Origin: Treponema_C sp050320395
GTDB lineage: Bacteria > Spirochaetota > Spirochaetia > Treponematales > Treponemataceae
Length of the DNA: 64,000 bases
Assembly (NCBI RefSeq): GCF_050320395.1
Contig: NZ_CP144459.1
Location: forward strand, 372,001-436,000
Reading direction: 5' to 3'
Below, piece after piece: positions 9,138-16,979 of this stretch. The notes under the pieces were generated by a model. That model worked only from the letters and a program-made list of their open reading frames with translations, was not told where the DNA came from and ran no database searches. The first letter of the stretch is position 1. Each line of letters begins with the position of its first letter. The translations under genes and the position numbers were made by a program.

Positions 9138-10172
9138 TTACGGTTCCAATCGGTAAAAGGCAATTTCATTTATTTCTCTGTTTGTCGATACAAGATAGTC
9201 GATCCCCTGAACATCGTATACGAGTACGTTTGTACTGCCGCAGTCTTTATCCAATACTTCCGCCTTATATGTACCGTCCTCGTAAAAAAATGCATATAAG
9301 TCGCGGCTGTCTCCTTTACGGTGTCCGATTACGGCAAGATTTTTGTCTTTTATTTTTCCCGCCCAAATCGAATGAACGAAGGGGAGCTTTTCGGGATGCT
9401 CATATACACAAGTCCACTGCCCGTTTTTTTGTTTAAAGATTTTTACGGTATCGCCGTGGAAAGGAGAGAGGGTTATCATTTCATCCCGGCCGTCGCCGTC
9501 AAAATCGGTAAAGGCAATGTCGCTGACGGGTTCGCCGATAAGCTGTCTTATTGTCCAGTCGGTTTTGCCTGTTTGGGGAGGATGCATTTCAAATACTCCG
9601 GTATGGCAGGAAATAACCGAATAATCGCCCTGCGTATCGGTACGTCTTATATATCCGTGGTTTTTCAACAAACCGTCCGCTATGAGCCGAGGTTTTAAAT
9701 CCTGTTCTCCCGATAAGTTTTCAGGTAATTCGCATGCCAAATATTGACCGGGATAACGCCAATCTTCTTTATATTCACAGGCTTTTTTTATCGTTGCGCA
9801 TACCAAATAACGCTTGTTTTGCGAAACAAGAACGTCAAAGCGATGCGCATAGGGAACCTTCGCTATTGTTTTTGTCTGCCAATTCTTTTGTGCAGGCTGT
9901 ACCGAAACAATACATGCCTTATCCCCGTCATTCGGAGAAAACATATTTTTAGTTGCCAAAAAAGAACCGTCTTTGTCGTTTAGCGGTACAATGGACATGG
10001 TTCCGCTGGGGCCCTGCCATATTGTTTCTACAAATTGCCCCTCTTCGGTAAACAAAAGACAGGCGCCTTCTTTTTCGGCCGCAATAACAATATGGGGTTT
10101 ATCCCTATATAGTATTCGCCCTATTGCATAACATTTATCGAGCGGATAGGTTGATGTTTTTATTGCTTTCAT
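9138..10172 (-). CDS. Uncharacterised beta-propeller-like protein with an FG-GAP-type motif
   Basis: 344 aa without signal peptide or membrane segment, so probably cytoplasmic. The sequence is beta-rich, and the DFDGDGRDE segment near residue 232 resembles the calcium loops of FG-GAP/VCBS propellers. I do not recognise an enzyme family. It has its own promoter and is transcribed toward the ulaE and deoR genes, 144 nt ahead of ulaE, so it is probably part of that unit. A lactonase- or epimerase-like propeller acting on the same sugar acid is a possible role (inference only). Confidence 0.7.
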   Translation of the reverse strand: MKAIKTSTYPLDKCYAIGRILYRDKPHIVIAAEKEGACLLFTEEGQFVETIWQGPSGTMSIVPLNDKDGSFLATKNMFSPNDGDKACIVSVQPAQKNWQTKTIAKVPYAHRFDVLVSQNKRYLVCATIKKACEYKEDWRYPGQYLACELPENLSGEQDLKPRLIADGLLKNHGYIRRTDTQGDYSVISCHTGVFEMHPPQTGKTDWTIRQLIGEPVSDIAFTDFDGDGRDEMITLSPFHGDTVKIFKQKNGQWTCVYEHPEKLPFVHSIWAGKIKDKNLAVIGHRKGDSRDLYAFFYEDGTYKAEVLDKDCGSTNVLVYDVQGIDYLVSTNREINEIAFYRLEP

Positions 10173-10230
10173 AATCTTCCTTACAATTATTCATAAAACA
10201 ACCATAATAAGGTCTTTTAAGAACAATTCC

Positions 10231-10258
10231 ATTATAAACTATAATAAAAAATAGTCAA
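10231..10258 (-). promoter_or_regulatory. Promoter of the propeller-ulaE-deoR unit
   Basis: Read on the minus strand, TTGACT (10258-10253) and TATAAT (10236-10231) are 16 nt apart; the predicted start is near 10224. It is back to back with the aromatic-operon promoter at 10282. Confidence 0.6.
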
Positions 10259-10281
10259 TGAAAAATAAACGATTATGCGCC

Positions 10282-10310
10282 TTGACACCGGGATTTTCTT
10301 GGGCTAAAAT
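10282..10310 (+). promoter_or_regulatory. Promoter of the aromatic amino acid operon
   Basis: TTGACA (10282-10287), 17-nt spacer, TAAAAT (10305-10310). The predicted start is at 10317, the first base of the leader-peptide GTG, so the leader message would begin with its start codon. Confidence 0.72.
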
Positions 10311-10316
10311 AAAACC

Positions 10317-10400
10317 GTGAATATAAAACATACTTACTCCTATTATTACTTGTATTGTTCTCGTCGAACGGAGCGGTATTTTATGCATTCGGTTGCATAA
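10317..10400 (+). CDS. Tyrosine-rich leader peptide of the aroF-tyrA operon
   Basis: A 27-codon ORF starting GTG and ending TAA. Its product begins MNIKHTYSYYYLYCS and contains six Tyr (codons 7, 9, 10, 11, 13, 21) and one Phe (22). A strong promoter precedes it, and a rho-independent terminator and the DAHP synthase/prephenate dehydrogenase genes follow, which is the layout of an attenuation leader. There is no Shine-Dalgarno sequence; the GTG coincides with the predicted transcription start, so initiation would be leaderless. Stalling at the Tyr cluster would free 10367-10373 to pair with the terminator arm. The amino acid content and arrangement are seen directly; the mechanism is inferred. 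Confidence 0.65.
   Translation: MNIKHTYSYYYLYCSRRTERYFMHSVA
10381..10400 (+). promoter_or_regulatory. Leader hairpin overlapping the leader-peptide stop codon
   Basis: TTATGCA (10381-10387) and TGCATAA (10394-10400) form a perfect 7-bp stem with loop TTCGGT. It lies between the Tyr codons and the terminator and ends on the stop codon, so a ribosome terminating there would melt it. Confidence 0.5.
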
Positions 10401-10422
10401 GGCCGAAGGTATTGTTTTACCG

Positions 10423-10449
10423 AAAGACTCCGTTGAGGAGTCTTTTTTT
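10423..10449 (+). terminator. Rho-independent attenuator before aroF
   Basis: AAAGACTCC (10423-10431) and GGAGTCTTT (10437-10445) form a perfect 9-bp stem with loop GTTGA, running into seven T residues (10443-10449). The segment AACGGAG (10367-10373) inside the leader ORF is complementary to CTCCGTT (10428-10434) and can serve as the competing antiterminator arm. Confidence 0.75.
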
Positions 10450-10501
10450 ATTTTACAGGAGGATGCACGTTTCCGTACTCTGAAGGAAGCGGCAAAAGCT
10501 T

Positions 10502-11554
10502 ATGATTATCGTTATAAAACCTCGTACAAACGAAAAAGATTTGGACGATTTTCTTGCGTTTTTAAAAACAAAGGGAACCGATGTTCACGTTTCGCGCGGA
10601 GAAAATACCACGATTGTAGGGCTCATAGGAGATACTTCGCGTATGAGCGAGGAAACGTTACGCGCTCATGATGTTGTCGCTCAGGTTGTTCGTGTGCAGG
10701 AGCCCTATAAGATGGCCAACCGCAAATTCCATCCGGACGATACGGTCATAGAATGCGGTTTGCCGGATTCGGCAGGGGAAGTTTCCCCGCGTGCGGCATC
10801 TTCCCGCCGTTTCGGTGGCGGAGGTTTTGCCGTTATTGCCGGTCCCTGTTCGGTTGAAAGCGAAGCACAGCTTACCTCGATTGCCGAAGAAGTAAAAAAA
10901 AGCGGAGCGGGCTTTTTGCGCGGCGGGGCTTTTAAACCGCGTACTTCTCCCTATGCCTTTCAGGGCTTGGGCGCCGAAGGCATCCGGCTTTTGGAAGCCG
11001 CAAAAAAAGCGACGGGGCTTCCGATTGTAACCGAACTTATGAATATCAGGCATTTGGACGAATTCCGCGATGTGGATGTGATTCAAGTCGGCGCGCGCAA
11101 TATGCAAAACTTCGATTTATTAAAAGAGCTGGGCGGCTGCGGCAAACCGATTTTGCTTAAGCGCGGTCTTTCGGCTACGATAAAAGAACTGCTTATGTCC
11201 GCCGAATACATTATGGCATCGGGAAACGAGCGCGTTATTTTATGCGAACGCGGTATCCGCACCTTCGATTCGTACACGCGCAATACCCTCGACGTAAGCG
11301 CCGTTCCCTACCTTAAAAAAGTAACGCACTTGCCCGTGATTATAGATCCGAGCCACGCATGCGGCATAAACTGGATGGTGCATACCCTGTCGAAAGCCGC
11401 CTTTGCCGTAGGGGCGGACGGTGTGATGATTGAAGTGCACAACAACCCTTCATGCGCCCTTTGCGACGGAGAACAGGCCGTTACCCCTTTTGAATTCGAT
11501 GAAATTATGCAGTCTTTAAAAAAATATGCGCAAGCCGAGGGGCGCTGTCTGTGA
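10502..11554 (+). CDS. aroF: 3-deoxy-7-phosphoheptulonate synthase (type I-beta, with regulatory N-terminal domain)
   Basis: First enzyme of the shikimate pathway (phosphoenolpyruvate + erythrose-4-phosphate), 350 aa. Residues 1-70 form a ferredoxin-like domain of the Thermotoga-type enzyme, where it confers tyrosine/phenylalanine feedback inhibition; the catalytic barrel follows with AGPCSVES (113-120) and RGGAFKPRTSPYAFQG. The ATG at 10502 is the only good start after an in-frame stop at 10481; AAGGAAG lies 12 nt upstream. It overlaps tyrA (GTGA), so the pair makes a tyrosine-directed operon. Control appears layered: an attenuator in the leader and probably allostery in the protein. Confidence 0.9.
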   Translation: MIIVIKPRTNEKDLDDFLAFLKTKGTDVHVSRGENTTIVGLIGDTSRMSEETLRAHDVVAQVVRVQEPYKMANRKFHPDDTVIECGLPDSAGEVSPRAASSRRFGGGGFAVIAGPCSVESEAQLTSIAEEVKKSGAGFLRGGAFKPRTSPYAFQGLGAEGIRLLEAAKKATGLPIVTELMNIRHLDEFRDVDVIQVGARNMQNFDLLKELGGCGKPILLKRGLSATIKELLMSAEYIMASGNERVILCERGIRTFDSYTRNTLDVSAVPYLKKVTHLPVIIDPSHACGINWMVHTLSKAAFAVGADGVMIEVHNNPSCALCDGEQAVTPFEFDEIMQSLKKYAQAEGRCL

Positions 11555-12453
11555 AAGTGTACGGTTTTGTCGGCTTGGGGCTTATGGGCGGCTCTTTTGC
11601 AAAGGCCGTGCGCCGCTTCAGCCGCGCTTCATTACCCGATTCCGCAGCCTGTTGTGCCGATGAGGATATTAAAGCGTCGAAGATTTTCGCCTGCGACACA
11701 AACGGACAGGTGCTGAATCAAGCCCTTGCCGACGGCACGATAGATGAAGCGTTTACGGCCGAGCAGGCAGGCAATATGCTTGAGAACTGCGATGTTGTGT
11801 TTATATGCCTGTATCCCCGTCTTACCGCCGATTTTATATTAAAGCATGAAGCTTCGTTTAAAGCGGGCGCCCTGATAACCGACATAGGCGGCGTAAAAAA
11901 AGCGGCGGAAAAACGGCTCGACACATTTAAGCGGCGCGACGTGCATCTTATTTTGGGTCATCCCATGGCCGGAAGCGAAAAAGAAGGTTATGAACATTCG
12001 TCCGCCGATATATTTACAGGACGCAATTATATTGTAATAAGTTCTCCTGTGCAGGATAAGTCCGCTTCCGATACTCTGCTGCGCATTATAAAGGCTATGG
12101 GGTTCGGCCGCATTATACACACCGACGGAGCAACCCACGACCGTAAAATCGCCTTTACCTCCCAGCTTTGCCATGTTATCGCCTCCGCCCTTGTAGACAG
12201 TGCCGAAGATACGGAAATTACCGCATTCGGCGGGGGCAGTTACGAGGATTTAACCCGTATTGCAATGATTAACGCCCCCTTGTGGACGGAACTTTTTTGT
12301 GAAAACGATGAAGCTTTACTTTTGCATATCGGGCAATTCGAACAATCTCTTGCAAAACTGCGCCTCTTAATCCAAGAGGGCGAAAAGGAAAAACTCTGCG
12401 CTTTTTTAAAAAAGATACGGGAAAAGCGTATTGCAATGAGTACGCTAAAATAG
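11551..12453 (+). CDS. tyrA: Prephenate dehydrogenase
   Basis: NAD(P)-dependent oxidative decarboxylation of prephenate to 4-hydroxyphenylpyruvate, the tyrosine branch. 300 aa with an N-terminal Rossmann motif GLGLMGGS (8-15), then the ITDIGGVK and ILGHPMAGSEKEG segments typical of TyrA. The GTG start overlaps the aroF stop by 4 nt. There is no fused chorismate mutase or ACT domain. An alternative annotation would be arogenate dehydrogenase. Confidence 0.9.
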   Translation: MKVYGFVGLGLMGGSFAKAVRRFSRASLPDSAACCADEDIKASKIFACDTNGQVLNQALADGTIDEAFTAEQAGNMLENCDVVFICLYPRLTADFILKHEASFKAGALITDIGGVKKAAEKRLDTFKRRDVHLILGHPMAGSEKEGYEHSSADIFTGRNYIVISSPVQDKSASDTLLRIIKAMGFGRIIHTDGATHDRKIAFTSQLCHVIASALVDSAEDTEITAFGGGSYEDLTRIAMINAPLWTELFCENDEALLLHIGQFEQSLAKLRLLIQEGEKEKLCAFLKKIREKRIAMSTLK

Positions 12454-12459
12454 TATGAT
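12431..12459 (+). promoter_or_regulatory. apt promoter overlapping the tyrA 3' end, leaderless layout
   Basis: TTGCAA (12431-12436), 17-nt spacer, TATGAT (12454-12459), then exactly 6 nt to the apt ATG. The predicted start is the A of the start codon, and no Shine-Dalgarno sequence is present. Confidence 0.55.
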
Positions 12460-12465
12460 AGCTTT

Positions 12466-12996
12466 ATGGACGTAACGATTCTTGACCGCGCTTTGCGCCG
12501 TGTGCCGGATTTTCCGAAGCCGGGTATTTTGTTTTACGATATTACGGGCATTTTGGTAAACCCCGAAGCTTTCCGCTTTTGTATAGACGCGATGGTCGAT
12601 ATATACCGCAATGAAAAAATAGATGCCGTTGCAGGTGTGGAATCGCGGGGCTTTATTTTTGCAGCCCCCTTTGCCGACCGTATGGGAATACCCCTGATTT
12701 TGGTCCGTAAAAAAGGCAAGCTTCCCGGCGAAAAATGGTCATGCAGTTATCAGTTGGAATACGGCACCGCCGAAATCGAAATCCATAAAAGCGACATAAA
12801 AGAAGGTCAGCGCATTTTGGTTATTGACGATTTGATAGCCACGGGGGGAACCCTGAATGCCGTTAAAACGATATTGGAACAGGCCGGTGCTTCCGTTGCC
12901 GAATTTTTCGGCGTGGTCGGGCTGCCCTTTTTAAAACACAGAGAAGTGTTGGCGCCGACGCCCGTGCGTACTTTAATCGATTTTGATTCCGAGTAA
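12466..12996 (+). CDS. apt: Adenine phosphoribosyltransferase
   Basis: Purine salvage: adenine + PRPP to AMP, cytoplasmic. 176 aa, normal length. The PRPP-binding motif is seen as ILVIDDLIATGGTL, preceded by VAGVESRGFIF and VRKKGKLPG, all typical of Apt. The start is at 12466; there is no Shine-Dalgarno sequence and the upstream -10 box places transcription at the ATG itself. Confidence 0.93.
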   Translation: MDVTILDRALRRVPDFPKPGILFYDITGILVNPEAFRFCIDAMVDIYRNEKIDAVAGVESRGFIFAAPFADRMGIPLILVRKKGKLPGEKWSCSYQLEYGTAEIEIHKSDIKEGQRILVIDDLIATGGTLNAVKTILEQAGASVAEFFGVVGLPFLKHREVLAPTPVRTLIDFDSE

Positions 12997-13031
12997 AACG
13001 CTTTTTTCGGCTGTTTGTGCAGCATTTGAAT

Positions 13032-13122
13032 TTTACAAAACGCCGAAAAAAATCTTTACAAAACGCCGAAAGAAATCCTTACAAAACGCCGAAAAAAATC
13101 TTTACAAAACGCCGAAAAACCG
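13032..13122 (+). repeat. Four tandem 23-bp repeats carrying -35-like boxes
   Basis: Units at 13032-13054, 13055-13077, 13078-13100 and 13101-13122 (last one base short). Each unit reads TTTACAAAACGCCGAAA with only one or two changes. Each begins with TTTACA (CTTACA in the third), close to a -35 box, and the last one is correctly spaced for the -10 box of the ATPase gene. Twenty-three bp is about two DNA turns, so a regulator or polymerase would meet the copies on nearly the same face. Confidence 0.8.
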
Positions 13123-13128
13123 TATAAT
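13101..13128 (+). promoter_or_regulatory. Promoter of the AAA ATPase gene, leaderless layout
   Basis: TTTACA (13101-13106, inside the last 23-bp repeat), 16-nt spacer, consensus TATAAT (13123-13128), 6 nt, then ATG at 13135. Confidence 0.6.
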
Positions 13129-13134
13129 GTAGGT

Positions 13135-14409
13135 ATGAAGTCCTATAAACCCCGTATTGCGGATAACATCTTGCAAAAAAAGCTTGAAGCTAAGGGGGCG
13201 GTATTGATTGAAGGCCCTAAATGGTGCGGTAAAACGACAACCGCCCTTCAAAAAGCCGGCAGTGTTTTAAGGATGGATAATCCGCAAACAAAAGAACAAA
13301 ACATAAATCTTGCAAAACTCAATCCTCAGCGGCTTTTAAAAGGAGATACGCCGCGCCTCATCGATGAATGGCAAATAGCCCCTGTTTTGTGGGATGCGGT
13401 GAGGTACGAAGTCGACACGCGCGGCAAAACGGGACAATTTATACTTACCGGTTCGGCCGTTCCGCCCGATACAAAAGAAATCACCCATTCGGGAACCGGA
13501 AGGTTTACATGGCTGACAATGAGACCGATGAGTTTGTATGAATCACTCGAATCGAGCGGTGAAGTCAGCCTTAAAGAATTGTTTGCCGGAAATGTGAATA
13601 TTGACGGTGAAAACAAACTTTCTATCGAACAGCTGGCTTTTCTTGTCTGCCGCGGCGGCTGGCCTCAATCAGTCGATTTAAAAAGAGGAGCCGCCTTACA
13701 GCAAGCTTTCGACTATTATGACGCGGTTGTCAAATCGGACATAAACCGTGCGGACGGCATCAATAAAAATCCCGAGCGCGTAAAAAAAATCATGCAGTCC
13801 TATGCAAGAAATCAAGGGAGCCAAGCCGCCTATACGGTTATCGCTCAGGATATAGCGGCAAACGACGTTGAAACCGTTAATGAAGATACCGTACAAACAT
13901 ATATCAGCGCCTTAAAAAAAATATTTGTTGTGGAAGATATGCCCGCATGGAATCCGAACCTCCGCTCAAAGGCCGCAATCAGAACATCAGACACCAGATA
14001 CTATGTAGACCCGTCCATTGCCGCAGCGAGTTTGGGAATCGGGCCTGAAGACCTTATAAACGATTTAAAAACATTCGGTTTGTTTTTTGAAACACTGTGC
14101 GTACGCGATTTGCGTGTTTTTGCCGAAAGCCTTGACGGTTCGGTGTATCACTATAGGGATAATGCGAACCTCGAATGCGATACCGTCCTTCATTTAAGAA
14201 ACGGCTCCTACGGCTTGATTGAAATAAAACTCGGCGGCGATGATTTTATCAATGAGGGAGCTGTCAATCTTTTAAAACTGCGGGATAAAATCGATACCGT
14301 AAAAATGAAGGAACCGGCATTTTTAATGGTTTTAACCGGCGTAGGACAATATGCTTACAAACGCGAAGACGGAATCCTCGTCGTTCCTATCGGCTGTTTA
14401 AAAAACTGA
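13135..14409 (+). CDS. AAA-family ATPase with DUF4143 domain
   Basis: 424 aa. The N-terminal AAA_14 domain has a P-loop GPKWCGKTT (residues 27-35) and a LIDEWQ Walker B-like segment; a C-terminal DUF4143 region follows (IEIKLGGDD, nuclease-fold-like). Such proteins occur in many copies in anaerobic bacteria and spirochaetes; their role is not established, though links to toxin-antitoxin or defence functions have been suggested. The start codon is placed by the -10 box 6 nt upstream; no Shine-Dalgarno sequence is present. It appears to stand alone, under a repeat-bearing promoter. Confidence 0.85.
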   Translation: MKSYKPRIADNILQKKLEAKGAVLIEGPKWCGKTTTALQKAGSVLRMDNPQTKEQNINLAKLNPQRLLKGDTPRLIDEWQIAPVLWDAVRYEVDTRGKTGQFILTGSAVPPDTKEITHSGTGRFTWLTMRPMSLYESLESSGEVSLKELFAGNVNIDGENKLSIEQLAFLVCRGGWPQSVDLKRGAALQQAFDYYDAVVKSDINRADGINKNPERVKKIMQSYARNQGSQAAYTVIAQDIAANDVETVNEDTVQTYISALKKIFVVEDMPAWNPNLRSKAAIRTSDTRYYVDPSIAAASLGIGPEDLINDLKTFGLFFETLCVRDLRVFAESLDGSVYHYRDNANLECDTVLHLRNGSYGLIEIKLGGDDFINEGAVNLLKLRDKIDTVKMKEPAFLMVLTGVGQYAYKREDGILVVPIGCLKN

Positions 14410-14551
14410 AACAGTGAATTGCTCTAAGCGGAAAGTATCTGTCCGGCTTGAAATCTTTTGCACGCCTTCTTTATGTATAGCGTATGTACTGTGACAACCG
14501 CACTTTCCCTTTGGCCTTTCATATGTTATACTTACATATATGGAGGCTCAT

Positions 14552-14935
14552 ATGTGTAAAGTACGTTTTTTTATTTGTAAACACTGCGGCAATATCGCCG
14601 CCCTGGTTCATGACGCCGGAGTTCCCCTTGTGTGCTGCGGTGAAAAAATGGCCGAACTTATTGCCGGAAGCACGGACGCGGCTCAGGAAAAACATGTTCC
14701 CGTCGTTGAAGTAAACGGCAAAGAAGTAAAGGTAACCGTCGGTTCGGTTGCTCATCCTATGGAAGAAAAACACTTCATTCAGTGGGTGTACTTGCAAACC
14801 GAAAAGGGCGCTCAGCGCAAATGCTTAAATCCCGGTGACAAACCCGAAGTTGTTTTTTCGCTTACTGCGGACGATAAACCCGTTGCGGCATACGAATACT
14901 GCAACCTTCACGGTTTGTGGAAAAGGGATTTTTAA
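14552..14935 (+). CDS. dfx: Desulfoferrodoxin (superoxide reductase, 2Fe type)
   Basis: Reduces superoxide to peroxide in anaerobes, cytoplasmic. 127 aa, the usual size. Centre I is complete: C9-x2-C12-x15-C28-C29 (FFICKHCG, VCCGEKM). Centre II ligands are visible as EKHVPV, HPMEEKHFIQW and YCNLHGLW. T. pallidum has a version lacking centre I, so this species keeps the ancestral form. The upstream ATG at 14540 is rejected because GGAGG at 14542-14546 lies after it and 5 nt before the ATG at 14552. Confidence 0.93.
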   Translation: MCKVRFFICKHCGNIAALVHDAGVPLVCCGEKMAELIAGSTDAAQEKHVPVVEVNGKEVKVTVGSVAHPMEEKHFIQWVYLQTEKGAQRKCLNPGDKPEVVFSLTADDKPVAAYEYCNLHGLWKRDF

Positions 14936-15082
14936 TCCACTGATTTGTATTCCATCGATTTTTAATCCGGAGATTTCCGGATTTTTAAAGATTTAATTGA
15001 GGACGAATCGGGGGCTCGCTTCCGCCTAAAAGCAACAGGTCTTTCAGACGGAACCGGCCCCTTTTTTTACGTTCTTTTTACG

Positions 15083-15772
15083 CTATTGCACCCCGACTTC
15101 GGGATTTTTTTCGCCGAATTTTTCGGTTAAGCTGTCCAGTATTTCTTTACGGCTTTTGCCGCGTTTTTCCCCCGCTTTTATCATCTTATACGCTTGGAAA
15201 AGCGCTGAAGGTCCTATTTCCGAACTGAAATAACCGATTCCCTGATTCCACGCCAAAAGCTCAAATATATCGTCAAAAACGGCCGTATCGACACCGCATG
15301 CATAGGCCTTTATCAATTCACGCGATGCCTGCCGCATACGGCCGGCTCCCGCCGCGTTTGTAAGCGATAATAAAAGGCGCATTTCGTAGGGAAGGCTGCG
15401 CTTTTTGCTTTTCCATGTTACATTCCAAAAATCGACGGCAATTTTTCCCAAATCCTCATCGATAAGGGGATAATTTAAAAGGGCTATCGGACGGAAGGGA
15501 CTTTCGCCGCCGTCCGTATCGATAACTTCGCTGCGGTAAAAAAATACGTGAAATTCATTTTCCGCAATTTCTTCGGTATGATATTCAAAGCCCATTTTTT
15601 CAAACACCTCATAAAGAGGGTGAGGCTCAAAGCGCTGTATGATAACCAACCCTTCTCCCGCCTTTAAGGATTCCGCCTTTTTTTTAAGACCTGGAAAAAA
15701 ATTGCCCTGCAGCTGCCGCACGTCGATTTTTTCAAAACCTGTGGTTTTGTCTTTCCAATTTTCGTAACTCAT
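15083..15772 (-). CDS. DUF2249 protein with an AhpD/carboxymuconolactone-like C-terminus
   Basis: 229 aa. Residues 1-80 (IDVRQLQG, IIQRFEPHPLYEVFEKMG) look like a DUF2249 (TusA-like) domain, often found with hemerythrin and nitrosative-stress genes. The C-terminal half (LLLSLTNAAGAGRMRQASRE, AWNQGIGYFSSEIG) resembles the helical AhpD/CMD fold but lacks an obvious CxxC. GGAGG precedes the ATG. It is the last gene of the minus-strand hcp cluster, 22 nt after the hemerythrin gene. The molecular function is unknown. Confidence 0.7.
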   Translation of the reverse strand: MSYENWKDKTTGFEKIDVRQLQGNFFPGLKKKAESLKAGEGLVIIQRFEPHPLYEVFEKMGFEYHTEEIAENEFHVFFYRSEVIDTDGGESPFRPIALLNYPLIDEDLGKIAVDFWNVTWKSKKRSLPYEMRLLLSLTNAAGAGRMRQASRELIKAYACGVDTAVFDDIFELLAWNQGIGYFSSEIGPSALFQAYKMIKAGEKRGKSRKEILDSLTEKFGEKNPEVGVQ

Positions 15773-15794
15773 AAAAACCTCCGTTTATTTATTG

Positions 15795-16352
15795 TCAAGC
15801 ATATTTTTCCGACAAAGTCCGCAATATGTGCAGATTTGTTTTTTGTATGCCTGCTTGTTCCGCTTTTATTTCAAACAGATGAACTTCTTCATCTATTTTT
15901 TGTAAAACATCCTTGCTTAAACCGCGCCGCGCAAAAGGATATACCGCTTCGTTTTCTTTTTCGATATGGCGGGTCAAAAGATCCGACCATTGTGCCGTAC
16001 GCGCCAAAATATCCAATTTGGTTTCCGTGTCCGGATTTTGTGCATAGCGGTTTAAGGCTTTTTCCAATTCGCTTATATAAAATCTGCCTAAATCGTGTTC
16101 GACCAGCATTCCGTGCCTGATAAGCGTTTGTGCGGCGTTTCCCAGTTTTTCCGACATATCGCGAAATAAGATGTCTTCTTCTTTCCCGTGGTGATGACGG
16201 TCCGCATAGGTTCGGGCAAAATGAATCATGTTTCTAAAGTCTTCTTCGTCAATCGGCTTCCCTTCAAGAATCCCGCAGCATACGGTGCGCATAACCTTAA
16301 TCACTGCTAAAATATTTTTATGTTCTTCAATCATTAAATCAATGCTGTACAT
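15795..16352 (-). CDS. Hemerythrin-like HHE-domain protein
   Basis: Four-helix di-iron protein, 185 aa, cytoplasmic. Iron ligands are suggested by IEEHKNI (H near 11), ADRHHHGKEEDILF, RHGMLVEHDLGRFY and TRHIEKENEAVYPFA. Proteins of this type bind oxygen or nitric oxide or help repair iron centres. AAGGAAGGTGA lies upstream. The start overlaps the preceding gene by 14 nt, so it is co-translated with it in the hcp operon. Confidence 0.85.
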   Translation of the reverse strand: MYSIDLMIEEHKNILAVIKVMRTVCCGILEGKPIDEEDFRNMIHFARTYADRHHHGKEEDILFRDMSEKLGNAAQTLIRHGMLVEHDLGRFYISELEKALNRYAQNPDTETKLDILARTAQWSDLLTRHIEKENEAVYPFARRGLSKDVLQKIDEEVHLFEIKAEQAGIQKTNLHILRTLSEKYA

Positions 16353-16962
16353 TGTTCACCTTCCTTGTAATTCGATACAGTTTTCCGTTGTCGTCAAAAC
16401 ACAGATTGCTGCCGGAAAACATTCCCTGTATCCATGCAGAACGCAGTGCATAATAATCGTTTATATCTGCTCCGCCATTATCCCAGTACTGCCGATGTAC
16501 ACAGCGCGTTCTGCGCCACGCAATAGCACTGCCGCTTTGTTCGGTAATTTCGTTTATGCGGTCGCAGGGCATACCGTCCAAAAATACGGTATTATATATT
16601 TTAAAAGCTTCTTCGGGGCTTGTATCTTTTTCGAAGGCGCTGTGAGTACCGAACGTAAAAGCATGTTGTTTTAAGTCCTCCATACTTACACCCGCTTCCT
16701 CTGTCAATAAACGTACCGAAAGAGCAAGTCTGCTTTCAGCCCTGTCAATTCTTTTTTGAATCCAGCCGTGAATGTTTCCAGTATCTATAACCTGTTCCAG
16801 AGGTTCACATTCGCTTGGGCCGCAGGATTTTTCAAGGCGGCTGCGGATTTTTTCCCGCATTTTTTCGGATGCCGCCGTTTCAAGCAAGTATGTGCAAAAA
16901 TCCTCCTGCCGGCGAATCTTGTCATACATCATATAATGAATAGGACCTAAAAATGTACTCAT
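16339..16962 (-). CDS. Conserved hypothetical protein of the hcp cluster
   Basis: 207 aa, soluble, family not recognised. Notable segments are FLGPIHYMMYDKI at the start, IDTGNIHGWIQ, and a Trp/Arg-rich WRRTRCVHRQYW near the middle; several His, Cys and Asp residues could bind metal. I prefer the ATG at 16962 over the one at 16974 because the GGAG inside the latter's first codons lies 6 nt before it. It sits between hcp and the hemerythrin gene and overlaps the latter, so a role in nitrogen-oxide stress is likely (inference from context). Confidence 0.6.
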   Translation of the reverse strand: MSTFLGPIHYMMYDKIRRQEDFCTYLLETAASEKMREKIRSRLEKSCGPSECEPLEQVIDTGNIHGWIQKRIDRAESRLALSVRLLTEEAGVSMEDLKQHAFTFGTHSAFEKDTSPEEAFKIYNTVFLDGMPCDRINEITEQSGSAIAWRRTRCVHRQYWDNGGADINDYYALRSAWIQGMFSGSNLCFDDNGKLYRITRKVNNVQH

Positions 16963-16979
16963 AACATACTCCATTGTAG

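Noticed and set aside
10463..10483. Second leader peptide (six codons) after the attenuator
   Set aside because: The AGGAGG directly abuts the ATG, leaving no spacer, and the short product has no aromatic codons.
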